This document shows positions 44,020 through 52,377 of a DNA stretch of 64,000 nucleotides, one piece after another. The notes below the pieces were generated by a model. The model searched no databases, had not been told where the DNA came from, and was given only the letters and a program-made list of their open reading frames with translations. Numbering within the stretch: position 1 is the first letter of the stretch; each line of letters opens with the position of its first letter. Source of the stretch: a virus; the IMG/VR virus record IMGVR_UViG_3300023174_000046, positions 124,001-188,000 of that record; one strand, given 5' to 3'. Position numbers and translations under genes: made by a program.

Positions 44020-47000
44020 ATGCCAACGTATAAGAAATTTACAGATTTTAGTCTTGTAACTGCACCTGCAGACGCAGATTTCATAGTGGGCTACAAGGCA
44101 GATGCATCTGCGGAGCAACGCACCACAGTGAATGATTTGCTCAGTACAAGTCTTGCCTCCAAAGGTGTATTTTTACAGGGTGACCTAAGTGTTGCAATTG
44201 GTGGTGATGGTAACACGGTCAATTCACAATGCATGGCCATTGGTGACGCAAATGTTGCTCAGGGGCTCAATTCTTTGGCTCAGGGTTATTCCAATGTTAC
44301 AGCTTTACTGTACAGCACTGCTATGGGCTATAACAACAAAGCAACAGGTGATGTGGCATTTGCACAAGGTGATTCCAATCAGGCCACAGGTGAAGCCAGC
44401 TTTGCACAAGGCACTCTCAACATTGCAGAAGGTACAGACAGTCAAGCACAAGGCTTCCGCAACATTGCTTCAGGTCCTTATTCACATGCACAAGGCTACA
44501 ACAATTGCACTGGAGGCTATGTGACCGGTAACATTTCATATGGTGCTGCACATGCACAAGGTGGTTACAATGTGGTGGCCATTCCACTTGCACATGCACA
44601 AGGTTTTGCAAACAAAATTGGTTATTATGAATATGCAGATTGGTATGCAACCAACCCACCTCGCCTGGGATTTGGTTACAGTGACCGAACTTTATCCGGT
44701 TTGAATGTGTATGGTTTGAACAATCCTGCATTGAGTTCTTCTGTGCGATTGTTTTTCATTGGTGACAATGGTATCAATACATATTCTGCCTGTGTTTCCT
44801 GCACACAGGCCAATTACTATGATCCATTTAGTCAAACAACTGGATTTACAATTTTCTTAAAAAATGATGCATCTGCTGTATTGCCTGCAGACGACTACTA
44901 TAGTCCTTCAATCATATGTGTGCCTATCACAGCATATGATGGATCCACCAGTTTCAGTAACTTTGGTGTTGCAGCTTATGCACAAGGCCTTCAAAATGTT
45001 GTAGCTGGTAATTACGCATATGCGCAAGGAATTAGCAATACAGCTCAAGGATATGCCAGCCATGCAGCAGGTTATGCCAGTAGCACAGGACCAAATGCAG
45101 TATATGCTTTTGCACATGGTTACAATTGCATAGCTTATGGTCGTTATAGCCATGCCATAGGCATAAAAGCATATGCACAGCATGATAACAGTTATGTGTG
45201 GAATTCTGATCCAAATCCTACAGGAAATTATTTTACTTCATCTCTGAGTGCACAATACAGTGTGAATGCACCCGGTGGCATTGTGCTCAGTGGAGGCAAC
45301 ACATCAGTGCAAGGGTTGGTAGTTAAGAATGGAAATAATATAGTTGCAGAACTTACTGATGGGACCAAAAACTGGATCTATGGTGGTTTAAGCGCCAGCA
45401 CATTGTTTGGTTATGGCAACAGTGCAGGCTTTTTCTATAGAGGCATAGGTCTTGCCACTGGCAATGTAGCTGTTAGTATCAATGGTGTTGCAAATTATGC
45501 TAATAGTGGGATCACAGATATTAATGGGGCATATAATTTTGTTTATAGTGATCTAGGCAGAGTTTCTGGTATTTCAAATGTGTTGGGTATGGAGAGTGGA
45601 TCTGTGGAAGGAGCCCTCAACACAGTTGGTTCACCTTTTACCATATCAAGAATAGTTTCAGCTTCAAATACCATATTTGTTCATTCTACTTTCATAAACA
45701 ACAATACCAATAGTTTTTATTTTAGACCTAATCAAGTCATACAGATAGATGGCATAGTGGGCAATACTTATAATAACTCAGCTGCCAGCAGAGTAAACAC
45801 CCGCTTCACAGTTGTATCATCTGACACAACAGCCAGATCAATTACTGTTGTTGAATCTGTAACAGCAATGCAAGATTACCGAGACAATCAGCCATTTACC
45901 GATCAAAGATATGTTGTGGCAGTACAAGGCCGTAATACAAGCAATACTTTAAATGTAGCGGGTGCTCATGCTGAGGGTATGGGTAATACGGTTTTTAGTC
46001 GAGCAGGGCATGTTGAGGGAGAAGCTAATGTAGTTACCGGTTCAGATGGACATGCAGAAAATTTTGGTAATTTTGCTGCCACTGGTGCACATGCAGAAGG
46101 TAATGAGAACCGGGCCGGTTTTGGTGTTCTGTATTTTGATTCCTATAATGCCAGTACAAAGACTTTTCAGTTGTTTACAAACTTTCTCAGCGCACATAAC
46201 ACCATTGATCTTCCTCTCACACCAAACTCTACTCTGTATTTTATTAATGTAGCTGCTGGCGCTTCAAACAAAAGAAAATTTACTAGATTTTTGGTGCTTT
46301 CATCAGATCCAGCGCTCAACACAGTAACAGCTTTATCAGCTGTGTATCCTGATGACATACCTAGTTCAGGAGTTTCTACATTGACCCGTGCAAAACAATT
46401 GCTTCAATCACTCAATAGTTATACACATGCAGAAGGATCATTCAATAATGCAAAAGGTCCATCAAGCCATGCAGAAGGTGCATTTACTATAGCTCAAGGA
46501 TCTTATTCACATGCTGCAGGTGTCAATGCAACTGCCAAGCAAGATTATACATATGCATGGAGTAGCAATGATGGTGCTGGTCCTCAAAGCAATCGTAAGA
46601 ACACAGAAACAACTCGCACTGGCCAATACATGGTGTCAGCACATGGCGGCATATTCTTCCCTGGCAAAGTGGGCATTGGCACTGATAGCATAGAAAATGC
46701 ATTAACTGTAGCTGGTACCATATCTGCTACTACCATAACAGCAGATAGCATTTCATACAATGGTGCAGGGTTCAATACATTACCCACATACAAAACTTAC
46801 CAAGTCAATTTAGCTGCTAAAAATTCTGCATGGCCTGTCATTTCAGCTGCACAGCTAGCTGAAACTGGTTACTATGATAGTGGTGCTGCATATGCCATGC
46901 CTGGCGGTCTTGTCATCAAAGGTCATTCACCTGCTTACAACACCAGCATTCAAAACTTACCTGGTTATGGCACATACGGCATGTGGCTTCAAGGTGTAGA

Positions 47001-48717
47001 TCAAATGGATCCAGGTACCACTTTTGTGAGTGATGGGCGTGCTGCAGTAACTCATGCCATGACATTCCGAGCAGGTATCAATAACTTTACCGGGGGATCA
47101 GATCATAATCACGTGCAATGGCAAGGCGCCCCTTCCAATCCTACCCAAGCATGGCAAATGACCAATGGTGGATCAACAAGTGTTTATGGTTATGGTGCCA
47201 ATACATATTCACAAAGATTTCTTGTACATACACTGCCACAATATCAAATCAGTACCACCATTGCAGCTGTTAGCGGTTTCCTTGACACTCAATCAGCTAC
47301 CCTTGGTGCAGATTCAGATACACTGTCAGGAGTTAAACTTATTCTTGATACTACTGCTGGAGTAGGCAATTATGGGTTAATTAATGTGGGAGAGGTGGTT
47401 GGGTTTGTAGTTAATCCGGGATTGGTAGGCTTGGTTGCTGCAGCTTACGAAACACAATGCACATTAATTTCATCCAATAACACTGGTACATTATCGACAT
47501 TTCAATTTAATTTCTTTATTGGTAACGGTGACAACTGGAGCTCTGCAAACAGAGGTATTCAACCAGTTAATTTAAAATCTAGAGCTGAAGGAGGCAATCC
47601 AGGCGTAAATCAAGTTACAAGTCAAATTGGTACCCCCAGCACACAGTACATAGGTCTCACCGGCAGTTACAGAGGCATGAACAAGCATTGCTTAGCCCGC
47701 TTCACTACAGGTGATATTTTAACTGGCTTCAAGCCAGGCTCTCCTCTCACATTGTGGGTACCTAAGAGCATGCCATCATCTTCTCCAATTGGCTCTGGTT
47801 TCATCACATCTGATAAAATTTCAACCTTTGCACAAGGCACATTCCCCACTGGTGTGCGCACAGGTTATTTTGATGCTTATGTAGTGAATGTGAGTGGTGG
47901 AGACATGGAATTTGCTTTGTGTAACTTGATGGATTCATATGGATTTGAAAACAGGTCTTGGCCCATATCTGCTGCTGGAAATGCGGGGTGGTTGTTGTAC
48001 GGTGGCACACAAGACACAGTGCATAGACCCACATTTGGTACTGCTGGTTTTTATTTTGAAAGAGAACCTTGGTACTTTTCTGGCCCGGATTATAACTACC
48101 TAAGCGGTGGCATGGTCAAGTGTGTTGGCTTAGGTAACTCAGAGGTGTATGGTGATTACTCTTATGGCTTGGGTTACCGTGGTGCTGTGTTAGGTAAGAA
48201 GTCCGGTACATTTGCAGGTGATTACAATGCAGTATTTGGTGATAATTCAGTAGCCATCGGTGGCAGTAATTTAATCTCTACAAGTGGCAATCAGGTAGTC
48301 ATTGGCACGTATAACAACCCCAACACCAATTCATTGTTTGTAGTTGGCAGCGGCGCATCAGATAAAAATAGAAAGAATGTATTTGAAGTAAAAGGAAATG
48401 GAGACACTACACAGTCTGGATTTAATATTAGAAGTTTCTCTCTTATTGCTGCTGCTGGTAGCAATCAAGCAACTGCTACAGAAATAACAACAGAAATTGT
48501 TACTGTTACCGGAGGTACCGGTGGTGTTAGATTGCCTGTTACAAATGGAGGTCATTACATAACATTAAATAATAGAAACATAGCTTTCTCACTTTACCCT
48601 CCCGTAGGTGGTATAATCATAGATCAGAGTATTGGTGTTAATCAACCATATGTTAGCCAGTGGTTCGGTAGCTTGATTATGTATTCGATTAGCGCTAATA
48701 CCTGGGCACTTTACTAA
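44020..48717 (+). CDS. Giant fibre with YadA-head-like beta-roll repeats
   Basis: A 1565-residue protein. From residue about 60 on, many short repeats of the form A-x-G-x-x-N-x-A-x-G-x-x-S-x-A-Q-G (for example ATGYNNKATGDVAFAQG-type segments and HAEGAFTIAQGSYSHAAG) form the left-handed roll of YadA/Hia trimeric adhesin heads; they recur near residues 60-180, 325-380, 640-700 and 800-840. Separate beta domains sit between, and residues about 1430-1480 return to the roll (GDNSVAIGGSNLI). The end (FGSLIMYSISANTWALY) may be the trimer tip. It is likely a trimeric tail fibre. The DNA is less AT-rich than the sugar blocks. Confidence 0.7.
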   Translation: MPTYKKFTDFSLVTAPADADFIVGYKADASAEQRTTVNDLLSTSLASKGVFLQGDLSVAIGGDGNTVNSQCMAIGDANVAQGLNSLAQGYSNVTALLYSTAMGYNNKATGDVAFAQGDSNQATGEASFAQGTLNIAEGTDSQAQGFRNIASGPYSHAQGYNNCTGGYVTGNISYGAAHAQGGYNVVAIPLAHAQGFANKIGYYEYADWYATNPPRLGFGYSDRTLSGLNVYGLNNPALSSSVRLFFIGDNGINTYSACVSCTQANYYDPFSQTTGFTIFLKNDASAVLPADDYYSPSIICVPITAYDGSTSFSNFGVAAYAQGLQNVVAGNYAYAQGISNTAQGYASHAAGYASSTGPNAVYAFAHGYNCIAYGRYSHAIGIKAYAQHDNSYVWNSDPNPTGNYFTSSLSAQYSVNAPGGIVLSGGNTSVQGLVVKNGNNIVAELTDGTKNWIYGGLSASTLFGYGNSAGFFYRGIGLATGNVAVSINGVANYANSGITDINGAYNFVYSDLGRVSGISNVLGMESGSVEGALNTVGSPFTISRIVSASNTIFVHSTFINNNTNSFYFRPNQVIQIDGIVGNTYNNSAASRVNTRFTVVSSDTTARSITVVESVTAMQDYRDNQPFTDQRYVVAVQGRNTSNTLNVAGAHAEGMGNTVFSRAGHVEGEANVVTGSDGHAENFGNFAATGAHAEGNENRAGFGVLYFDSYNASTKTFQLFTNFLSAHNTIDLPLTPNSTLYFINVAAGASNKRKFTRFLVLSSDPALNTVTALSAVYPDDIPSSGVSTLTRAKQLLQSLNSYTHAEGSFNNAKGPSSHAEGAFTIAQGSYSHAAGVNATAKQDYTYAWSSNDGAGPQSNRKNTETTRTGQYMVSAHGGIFFPGKVGIGTDSIENALTVAGTISATTITADSISYNGAGFNTLPTYKTYQVNLAAKNSAWPVISAAQLAETGYYDSGAAYAMPGGLVIKGHSPAYNTSIQNLPGYGTYGMWLQGVDQMDPGTTFVSDGRAAVTHAMTFRAGINNFTGGSDHNHVQWQGAPSNPTQAWQMTNGGSTSVYGYGANTYSQRFLVHTLPQYQISTTIAAVSGFLDTQSATLGADSDTLSGVKLILDTTAGVGNYGLINVGEVVGFVVNPGLVGLVAAAYETQCTLISSNNTGTLSTFQFNFFIGNGDNWSSANRGIQPVNLKSRAEGGNPGVNQVTSQIGTPSTQYIGLTGSYRGMNKHCLARFTTGDILTGFKPGSPLTLWVPKSMPSSSPIGSGFITSDKISTFAQGTFPTGVRTGYFDAYVVNVSGGDMEFALCNLMDSYGFENRSWPISAAGNAGWLLYGGTQDTVHRPTFGTAGFYFEREPWYFSGPDYNYLSGGMVKCVGLGNSEVYGDYSYGLGYRGAVLGKKSGTFAGDYNAVFGDNSVAIGGSNLISTSGNQVVIGTYNNPNTNSLFVVGSGASDKNRKNVFEVKGNGDTTQSGFNIRSFSLIAAAGSNQATATEITTEIVTVTGGTGGVRLPVTNGGHYITLNNRNIAFSLYPPVGGIIIDQSIGVNQPYVSQWFGSLIMYSISANTWALY

Positions 48718-48725
48718 ACAAAAGC

Positions 48726-48753
48726 TTGACTACATTGAACGTTCCTTTATAAT
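48726..48753 (+). promoter_or_regulatory. Sigma70-like promoter, start of the small-gene region
   Basis: TTGACT, 16 nt spacer, TATAAT (perfect -10), then 7 nt to ATG 48761. The ATG at 48752 lies inside the -10 and cannot be used if this promoter is real. Confidence 0.75.
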
Positions 48754-48760
48754 GGGAACA

Positions 48761-49261
48761 ATGAAATCAAAAGTACTTACTTGTATTGTGTCTGGTATTG
48801 AGAAGCGGGTGTCTGGCAGTACCATGAACAAACAATCATTAAAGTTTGGCAATGAAGAACAGTTTGAAAGTCATTTTGTTTGTCGAGAAGCCAAGCAACT
48901 ACTCAAGAAACGCATTCAACCTGATCAAGTACAAGCACAATTGCTTCCCAAAGGCAAAAGACCATTCAGTATTGATCTAGTAGCATTGGCTCGTCTCAAG
49001 CTTCTCAAGAAACCCAAGTCAGAAAAAAGCAAAGCCAGTACTAATATTGTTTTTGAGCCAACAGGGCCCAGAGAATTTGATAGCTTTCGCGCTTATGTGG
49101 AAGAAATGACTGGTGGCAAGAATCGCTGTCAAGTGGTGCAAGGCGGCACATGCATTCGACCAGACATTTATTATGATAATGAATTCAGTAAGCAGGGCAA
49201 TTGTTACACCTGCACATACAAAGAGTTTTGTTTGTGTGCCAATAAAAAAGTGTTGATGTAA
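48761..49261 (+). CDS. Cys-containing hypothetical protein, leaderless
   Basis: A 166-residue protein; ATG 48761 is chosen because the promoter above would start transcription there. The N-terminal part (TCIVSGIEKRVSGSTMNKQ) and the basic middle (LKKRIQPDQVQAQLLPKGKR) recall phage proteins with small nucleic-acid-binding modules, and the C-terminus has C-x-I-R-P-D and CYTCTYKEFCLC, a Cys cluster able to bind zinc. Function unknown. Confidence 0.6.
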   Translation: MKSKVLTCIVSGIEKRVSGSTMNKQSLKFGNEEQFESHFVCREAKQLLKKRIQPDQVQAQLLPKGKRPFSIDLVALARLKLLKKPKSEKSKASTNIVFEPTGPREFDSFRAYVEEMTGGKNRCQVVQGGTCIRPDIYYDNEFSKQGNCYTCTYKEFCLCANKKVLM

Positions 49262-49281
49262 AGCACTTTTACCGGTATAAT
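49253..49281 (+). promoter_or_regulatory. Sigma70-like promoter
   Basis: TTGATG, 17 nt spacer, TATAAT, then exactly 6 nt to ATG 49288. The -35 overlaps the previous stop region. Confidence 0.75.
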
Positions 49282-49287
49282 ACTTGT

Positions 49288-49575
49288 ATGCTAAAAAAGA
49301 AAGACGCATACGCAACAACAAGTAAACTTTGCCGGGTTCTGTCTGCCAGAGAAAGGGGGGAGCGGTTTCCAGTTATTGAGTTAAATTTTCTAGCAGATAA
49401 AACTGTTAGCACTGGCCACAAGGTGTATGTCAATTTAGATTGTGCTAAACGTCTGTTAAGCAATTTACAGAATAACATTGATGTGATTGAATCTACTTAT
49501 GATGCAGCTAATTATTATGAGAGACGCAATTATGAAACTGCCAACGGAACTCGAAGAGATTCAGAACACAATTGA
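49288..49575 (+). CDS. Small hypothetical protein, leaderless
   Basis: A 95-residue protein with a basic, Arg-rich first third (CRVLSARERGERFPVIE) and a helical centre (LDCAKRLLSNLQNNID). Predicted start is at +1 of its promoter. The end overlaps the next gene. Confidence 0.5.
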   Translation: MLKKKDAYATTSKLCRVLSARERGERFPVIELNFLADKTVSTGHKVYVNLDCAKRLLSNLQNNIDVIESTYDAANYYERRNYETANGTRRDSEHN

Positions 49576-49837
49576 GACGCACAACAAAGACGTCTTCATT
49601 GATACACACAGTTTATCTAATTTAGGCATATACCCTATATTGGGTGAAAATAGTTTCGTAGGGTTTGTTTACATCTACGAAAATAAAATTAAAGAGTTTG
49701 GCATACTCAACAACAATATAGTTGAATATGCACTAACAGAAGGTTTTAAAATAAACGATATTTACAAATCTTTTGATCGAAAATTGTTTTCATTTTACAG
49801 CAAAGAAGAGTTTTTACAAAAGCTTTTGCACAGTTAA
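49532..49837 (+). CDS. Small hypothetical protein
   Basis: A 101-residue protein from ATG 49532, which follows a GAGAG by 7 nt; ATG 49517 is an alternative. IGVYPILGENSFVGF-like hydrophobic strands lie in the middle and a helical C-terminus (SKEEFLQKLLHS) follows. No family recognised. Confidence 0.45.
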   Translation: MKLPTELEEIQNTIETHNKDVFIDTHSLSNLGIYPILGENSFVGFVYIYENKIKEFGILNNNIVEYALTEGFKINDIYKSFDRKLFSFYSKEEFLQKLLHS

Positions 49838-49840
49838 TAT

Positions 49841-50146
49841 ATGTTTAAAAAAGAATTAAATATTGATATGGAGTTGCCAGAGAAACTTAAAGATCAAGAG
49901 GCTTTGGTCAAGTGGTATGTCAAAGGAATTAACCGTAAAATTTTTACAGCTAAATTCATTGATCCGGTTTCTGCATCAGAAGCTGCCACAAGAATTTTAG
50001 AGACTGAAATGAGAGCCAACGATAAGATTACACTGGCGAAAAAGATTGATGTATATGGCACTCACAAAAACTCAAAAGTGCATACTTTTGACCCAGATAT
50101 TATTGCCGCAAATGCAGGCTACTATTCTCTTAAAAAAAATAATTGA
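49841..50146 (+). CDS. Small hypothetical protein
   Basis: A 101-residue protein starting 4 nt after the previous stop. VKWYVKGINRKIFTAKFIDP and SEAATRILETEMRAN are mixed strand/helix. No known domain. The next promoter overlaps its stop, so it ends a transcription unit. Confidence 0.5.
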   Translation: MFKKELNIDMELPEKLKDQEALVKWYVKGINRKIFTAKFIDPVSASEAATRILETEMRANDKITLAKKIDVYGTHKNSKVHTFDPDIIAANAGYYSLKKNN

Positions 50147-50170
50147 TTATTATTTTGAATATATTATAAT
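50143..50170 (+). promoter_or_regulatory. Sigma70-like promoter
   Basis: TTGATT, 16 nt spacer, TATAAT, then exactly 6 nt to ATG 50177. Confidence 0.7.
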
Positions 50171-50203
50171 AGGGGTATGTTAAGCAATAAACGTAAACAT
50201 ACA

Positions 50204-50213
50204 AGGAAAGGAG
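50204..50213 (+). promoter_or_regulatory. Strong Shine-Dalgarno (aaaggagg class)
   Basis: The segment aaggaaaggagg precedes GTG 50222 by about 8 nt. It is the strongest ribosome site seen in the window, and most genes here lack one. Confidence 0.65.
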
Positions 50214-50221
50214 GTAGCAAA

Positions 50222-50416
50222 GTGATCGACTATAATAACCGTAATCTTCGCGCGAAGACGTTCTACGCAAAGTTCACCCGGAACCGCAATGGTTCTTTTG
50301 AACTTGCTCGCGTTAACGTTCTTGACGTTAAGAATCAGTACGCACAGCGTATTCGTCGCGCCGACAAGCGTGACTTTACCCGTGCCCTACGCAACAACAA
50401 CATCGTTGTAGCCTAA
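50222..50416 (+). CDS. Small basic protein with unusual, GC-richer codons
   Basis: A 64-residue protein started at GTG 50222 behind the strong ribosome site; the leaderless ATG 50177 in the same frame would add 15 residues. It is very basic (YAKFTRNRNGSFELARVN, AQRIRRADKRDFTRALR). Codons use cgt/cgc, acc, gac and aag far more than neighbouring genes, as in highly expressed or foreign genes. It is closed by a strong terminator. The basic surface suggests nucleic-acid or ribosome binding; no family is recognised. Confidence 0.6.
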   Translation: MIDYNNRNLRAKTFYAKFTRNRNGSFELARVNVLDVKNQYAQRIRRADKRDFTRALRNNNIVVA

Positions 50417-50466
50417 GTGCTGGTTCAAGTTGCCCGTGCTACCTTGGAACGTACACGATTTTCGCC

Positions 50467-50504
50467 GATCCCCGTATATGGCAACTATACGGGGATCTTT
50501 TTTG
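50467..50504 (+). terminator. Rho-independent terminator
   Basis: Twelve-base perfect stem (gatccccgtata / tatacggggatc) with a 7-base loop (tggcaac), followed by ttttttg. It directly abuts the TATAAATA late promoter of the next gene. Confidence 0.9.
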
Positions 50505-50512
50505 TATAAATA
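50505..50512 (+). promoter_or_regulatory. Late promoter TATAAATA (exact)
   Basis: Starts at the base after the terminator T-run and lies exactly 5 nt before ATG 50518. Confidence 0.8.
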
Positions 50513-50517
50513 ACAAC

Positions 50518-50799
50518 ATGGACAAGTTCGAAGATCTTCCAGACTCTGAAGAAACATATCCAGAAGATGAAGAATACATATACTCTGCAAACACCATAAA
50601 AGAGATATTAGAAAAGTTTCGAAACAAATATAATGAACGGTTGGATCCTAATTTTAATCCTGATCTATGGCTGGAAGATTTTACTATATACGATTATGTT
50701 ATAGAAGTGCAAAAGCGTAACATGAACAAGTTTGATAAACTTACTGATCAAGGTTACAAGCTAGACTACATGACTGGTGAGTTTAAACTATCTGCTTGA
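50518..50799 (+). CDS. Small acidic hypothetical protein
   Basis: A 93-residue protein, acidic at the start (FEDLPDSEETYPEDEEY), then a helix (ANTIKEILEKFRNKYNE) and W-LEDFTIYDYVIEVQ. No family match. It is a late gene bracketed by a terminator and the next sigma70-like promoter. Confidence 0.55.
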   Translation: MDKFEDLPDSEETYPEDEEYIYSANTIKEILEKFRNKYNERLDPNFNPDLWLEDFTIYDYVIEVQKRNMNKFDKLTDQGYKLDYMTGEFKLSA

Positions 50800-50823
50800 A
50801 AGTTTTGAGATTTCCTTCATAAT
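50796..50823 (+). promoter_or_regulatory. Sigma70-like promoter
   Basis: TTGAAA, 16 nt spacer, CATAAT, then exactly 6 nt to ATG 50830. The -35 overlaps the previous stop. Confidence 0.65.
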
Positions 50824-50829
50824 TCTTGC

Positions 50830-51072
50830 ATGATTAGAAAAGACCCACCATTCCCCATTAAAGAACGTAAAGTTGTGCAAATTTATTCAGATCCTGAAAA
50901 AAATAAAAATCGATTTGGCCGAATGGTATATCTGCATAAAACTGGTGCTGTGGTCGACGTTATGACCAAGGAACAGTTCAATAATTTTAAGTCTTATGAA
51001 CCCGGTAGAATGGGCATAAGTTCAATCAAAACAAGAAGTAAATCTAGCTCCGGCCAAGCGGGAACTATTTAG
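50830..51072 (+). CDS. Small basic hypothetical protein, leaderless
   Basis: An 80-residue protein. KERKVVQIYSDPEKNKNRFG and DVMTKEQFNNFKSY look coding, and the tail (SIKTRSKSSSGQAG) is Ser/Lys-rich. Its end overlaps by 8 bases the end of the convergent gene on the other strand. Confidence 0.5.
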   Translation: MIRKDPPFPIKERKVVQIYSDPEKNKNRFGRMVYLHKTGAVVDVMTKEQFNNFKSYEPGRMGISSIKTRSKSSSGQAGTI

Positions 51073-51256
51073 ACTTCTTACGACCTTTTTTCTTTTTCTT
51101 TGGAACTACTTCTTCTTCAAAGGATTCAACATCATAATATTCATTCTTTGCAAATGAATCTTTTACAATATAGCCAATTTGTTCGAAGTAGACAACAAAT
51201 GCTGAGCCAAGCTCAGTCACAAGGTCTTTGGTTGCATACAATATAGATGATAGCAT
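51065..51256 (-). CDS. Small late protein with poly-Lys tail
   Basis: A 63-residue protein on the minus strand. It has a helical first half (LYATKDLVTELGSAFVVYF), acidic centre, and a Lys-rich end (PKKKKKGRKKSK). A CATAAATA motif 5 nt upstream of the ATG confirms it as a real late gene rather than a shadow frame. The basic tail suggests DNA binding or packing in the head. Confidence 0.6.
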   Translation of the reverse strand: MLSSILYATKDLVTELGSAFVVYFEQIGYIVKDSFAKNEYYDVESFEEEVVPKKKKKGRKKSK

Positions 51257-51261
51257 AATTA

Positions 51262-51269
51262 TATTTATG
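51262..51269 (-). promoter_or_regulatory. Late promoter CATAAATA (minus strand)
   Basis: Exactly 5 nt upstream of the ATG at 51254-51256. Confidence 0.7.
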
Positions 51270-51300
51270 AAGAAAAGCTGTTATATCTCAAGAAAACACA

Positions 51301-51306
51301 TATAAT
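51301..51306 (+). promoter_or_regulatory. Promoter -10 TATAAT
   Basis: Exactly 6 nt before ATG 51313. No good -35 is visible at 16-17 nt. Confidence 0.5.
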
Positions 51307-51312
51307 ATTCAT

Positions 51313-51480
51313 ATGAGCAAGAGTACAAACAATGCCGGGAAAGGCGACAAAGCGCGTAATTGCTTTAGTAGGCAGTTCAAAGACAATTTTGATATTATTG
51401 CCGGTTGGGCATCCAAAGAGAACAAAGAGATACGAAACTACACATCAAAAAAAGGTAAAAAGATCTACAAATATCCATGA
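51313..51480 (+). CDS. Small basic protein, leaderless
   Basis: A 55-residue protein (MSKSTNNAGKGDKARNCFSR onward, ending KGKKIYKYP). It is highly basic with W-ASKENKEIR in the middle. It is supported by the TATAAT 6 nt upstream and the ATGA overlap with the next gene. Function unknown. Confidence 0.6.
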   Translation: MSKSTNNAGKGDKARNCFSRQFKDNFDIIAGWASKENKEIRNYTSKKGKKIYKYP

Positions 51481-51842
51481 GTTGGGACCGCAAGCGAATG
51501 AACAAAGGTAAACCGTATACCTTTCATGTGTTTGTTTTCTTCTCTCCTAAGCAATTTGCTAGTAAGAAGAAATACGAAGATAAAGATTTTCTATTTAAAA
51601 TTAAAGTTTGTACTAATTCAAACCGAGCTTATTCAGGTCCTTTCATTGATGAAGTTGTGGGTGAGTATGAACTAACCAATAAAGAGCTCAAGAAAATGCT
51701 TGAGATAGTGAATGAAACACCAGACTTGATCATGTGTGGTGAAGAGTATACCATTTATGATGATTACAACGGGCTGTGGAAGCACTACGGCCGAGAAGAA
51801 GAGACGCCTTTAGCTCATATTGTTGCGGAAGAGCTTATTTAA
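51477..51842 (+). CDS. Hypothetical protein upstream of tRNA-Leu
   Basis: A 121-residue protein overlapping the previous stop as ATGA. It opens with basic residues (WDRKRMNKGKPYTFHVFVFF) and continues with alternating strands and an acidic Tyr-rich end. No family recognised. The tRNA begins one base after its stop. Confidence 0.5.
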   Translation: MSWDRKRMNKGKPYTFHVFVFFSPKQFASKKKYEDKDFLFKIKVCTNSNRAYSGPFIDEVVGEYELTNKELKKMLEIVNETPDLIMCGEEYTIYDDYNGLWKHYGREEETPLAHIVAEELI

Positions 51843-51843
51843 C

Positions 51844-51935
51844 GCGCGGGTGGTGAAACGGCGAAACACATCTGGCTTAAGATCAGATACGGATTAATGA
51901 TCACACTGTGGGTTCAAATCCCACCCCGCGTACCA
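51844..51935 (+). tRNA. tRNA-Leu (anticodon TAA)
   Basis: Acceptor stem gcgcggg pairs with cccgcgt (first pair G-U). The D-arm is gtg...cac. The anticodon stem tctgg/tcaga encloses cttaaga, which puts TAA at the anticodon. A long variable arm follows (class II, Leu type). The T-arm is gtggg-ttcaaat-cccac, and the 3' ACCA is encoded. It reads UUA, a codon favoured in this AT-rich phage. Confidence 0.9.
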
Positions 51936-52372
51936 TTTAAAAGCTGCAAAGCTCTAGAATAATTAGCGCCCCTAGGACTTAATTTAACCGCTATTAACGC
52001 CTGTCTAATATTAGAAGTATTTTTAAGTGCTTTCAAAAGCCTATCATTTGATACTTTTTTCTTTCCACTGTTTTTATTTTTTCCTTTGTATGTTTTGGTT
52101 TGACTGTGACAGTTGGGGCATAAAAATCTTAGATTATCTAAAGTATTATTAAACGTATCACCATCAATGTGATCTAAATCTAGATTTATTGGTTTACCTC
52201 TCCATTCGGTCATATTGCAATGATTGCATTTATACTTTCTGCCTGATGTTAATAAAATTTTCTTTAAAGCATGATTAGATAAAAAAGGCTGATTTGCTTG
52301 CTTAGCCCTTTGTAGAGCTTTAGCCCTTTTGGCTTCTATAGATTTTTGCCTTTGCTCATTATTCCAACTCAT
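51914..52372 (-). CDS. HNH endonuclease overlapping the tRNA 3' end
   Basis: A 152-residue protein. Cys pairs C49-x2-C52 and C85-x2-C88 hold a zinc, with LDLDHIDGDTFNN (D67-H68 active site) and LRFLCPNCHSQT between, a classic HNH layout. The N-terminal helix (EAKRAKALQRAKQANQ) is basic, and the C-terminal part (NDRLLKALKNTSNIRQAL) resembles a helix-turn-helix seen in homing HNH enzymes. The last 7 codons and stop run into the opposite strand of the tRNA. A late motif precedes it. Probably a mobile freestanding endonuclease. Confidence 0.85.
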   Translation of the reverse strand: MSWNNEQRQKSIEAKRAKALQRAKQANQPFLSNHALKKILLTSGRKYKCNHCNMTEWRGKPINLDLDHIDGDTFNNTLDNLRFLCPNCHSQTKTYKGKNKNSGKKKVSNDRLLKALKNTSNIRQALIAVKLSPRGANYSRALQLLNGTRGGI

Positions 52373-52377
52373 ACCAA

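Noticed and set aside
44189-44524. Plus-strand frame of 111 codons inside the giant fibre
   Set aside because: Out-of-frame shadow of the repeat region, rich in His/Gln/Lys from the same codons; no start signal.
48752-48760. Upstream ATG as start of the 48761 gene
   Set aside because: It overlaps the perfect TATAAT -10 and would not be transcribed from that promoter.
50417-50466. Possible second tRNA (segment ggttcaagttgcc)
   Set aside because: No acceptor or anticodon stems can be drawn around it; it is a spacer between a stop codon and a terminator.
51936-52372. Integrase-type attachment site at the tRNA
   Set aside because: No integrase and no repeated copy of the tRNA 3' end were found; the neighbour is an HNH nuclease.
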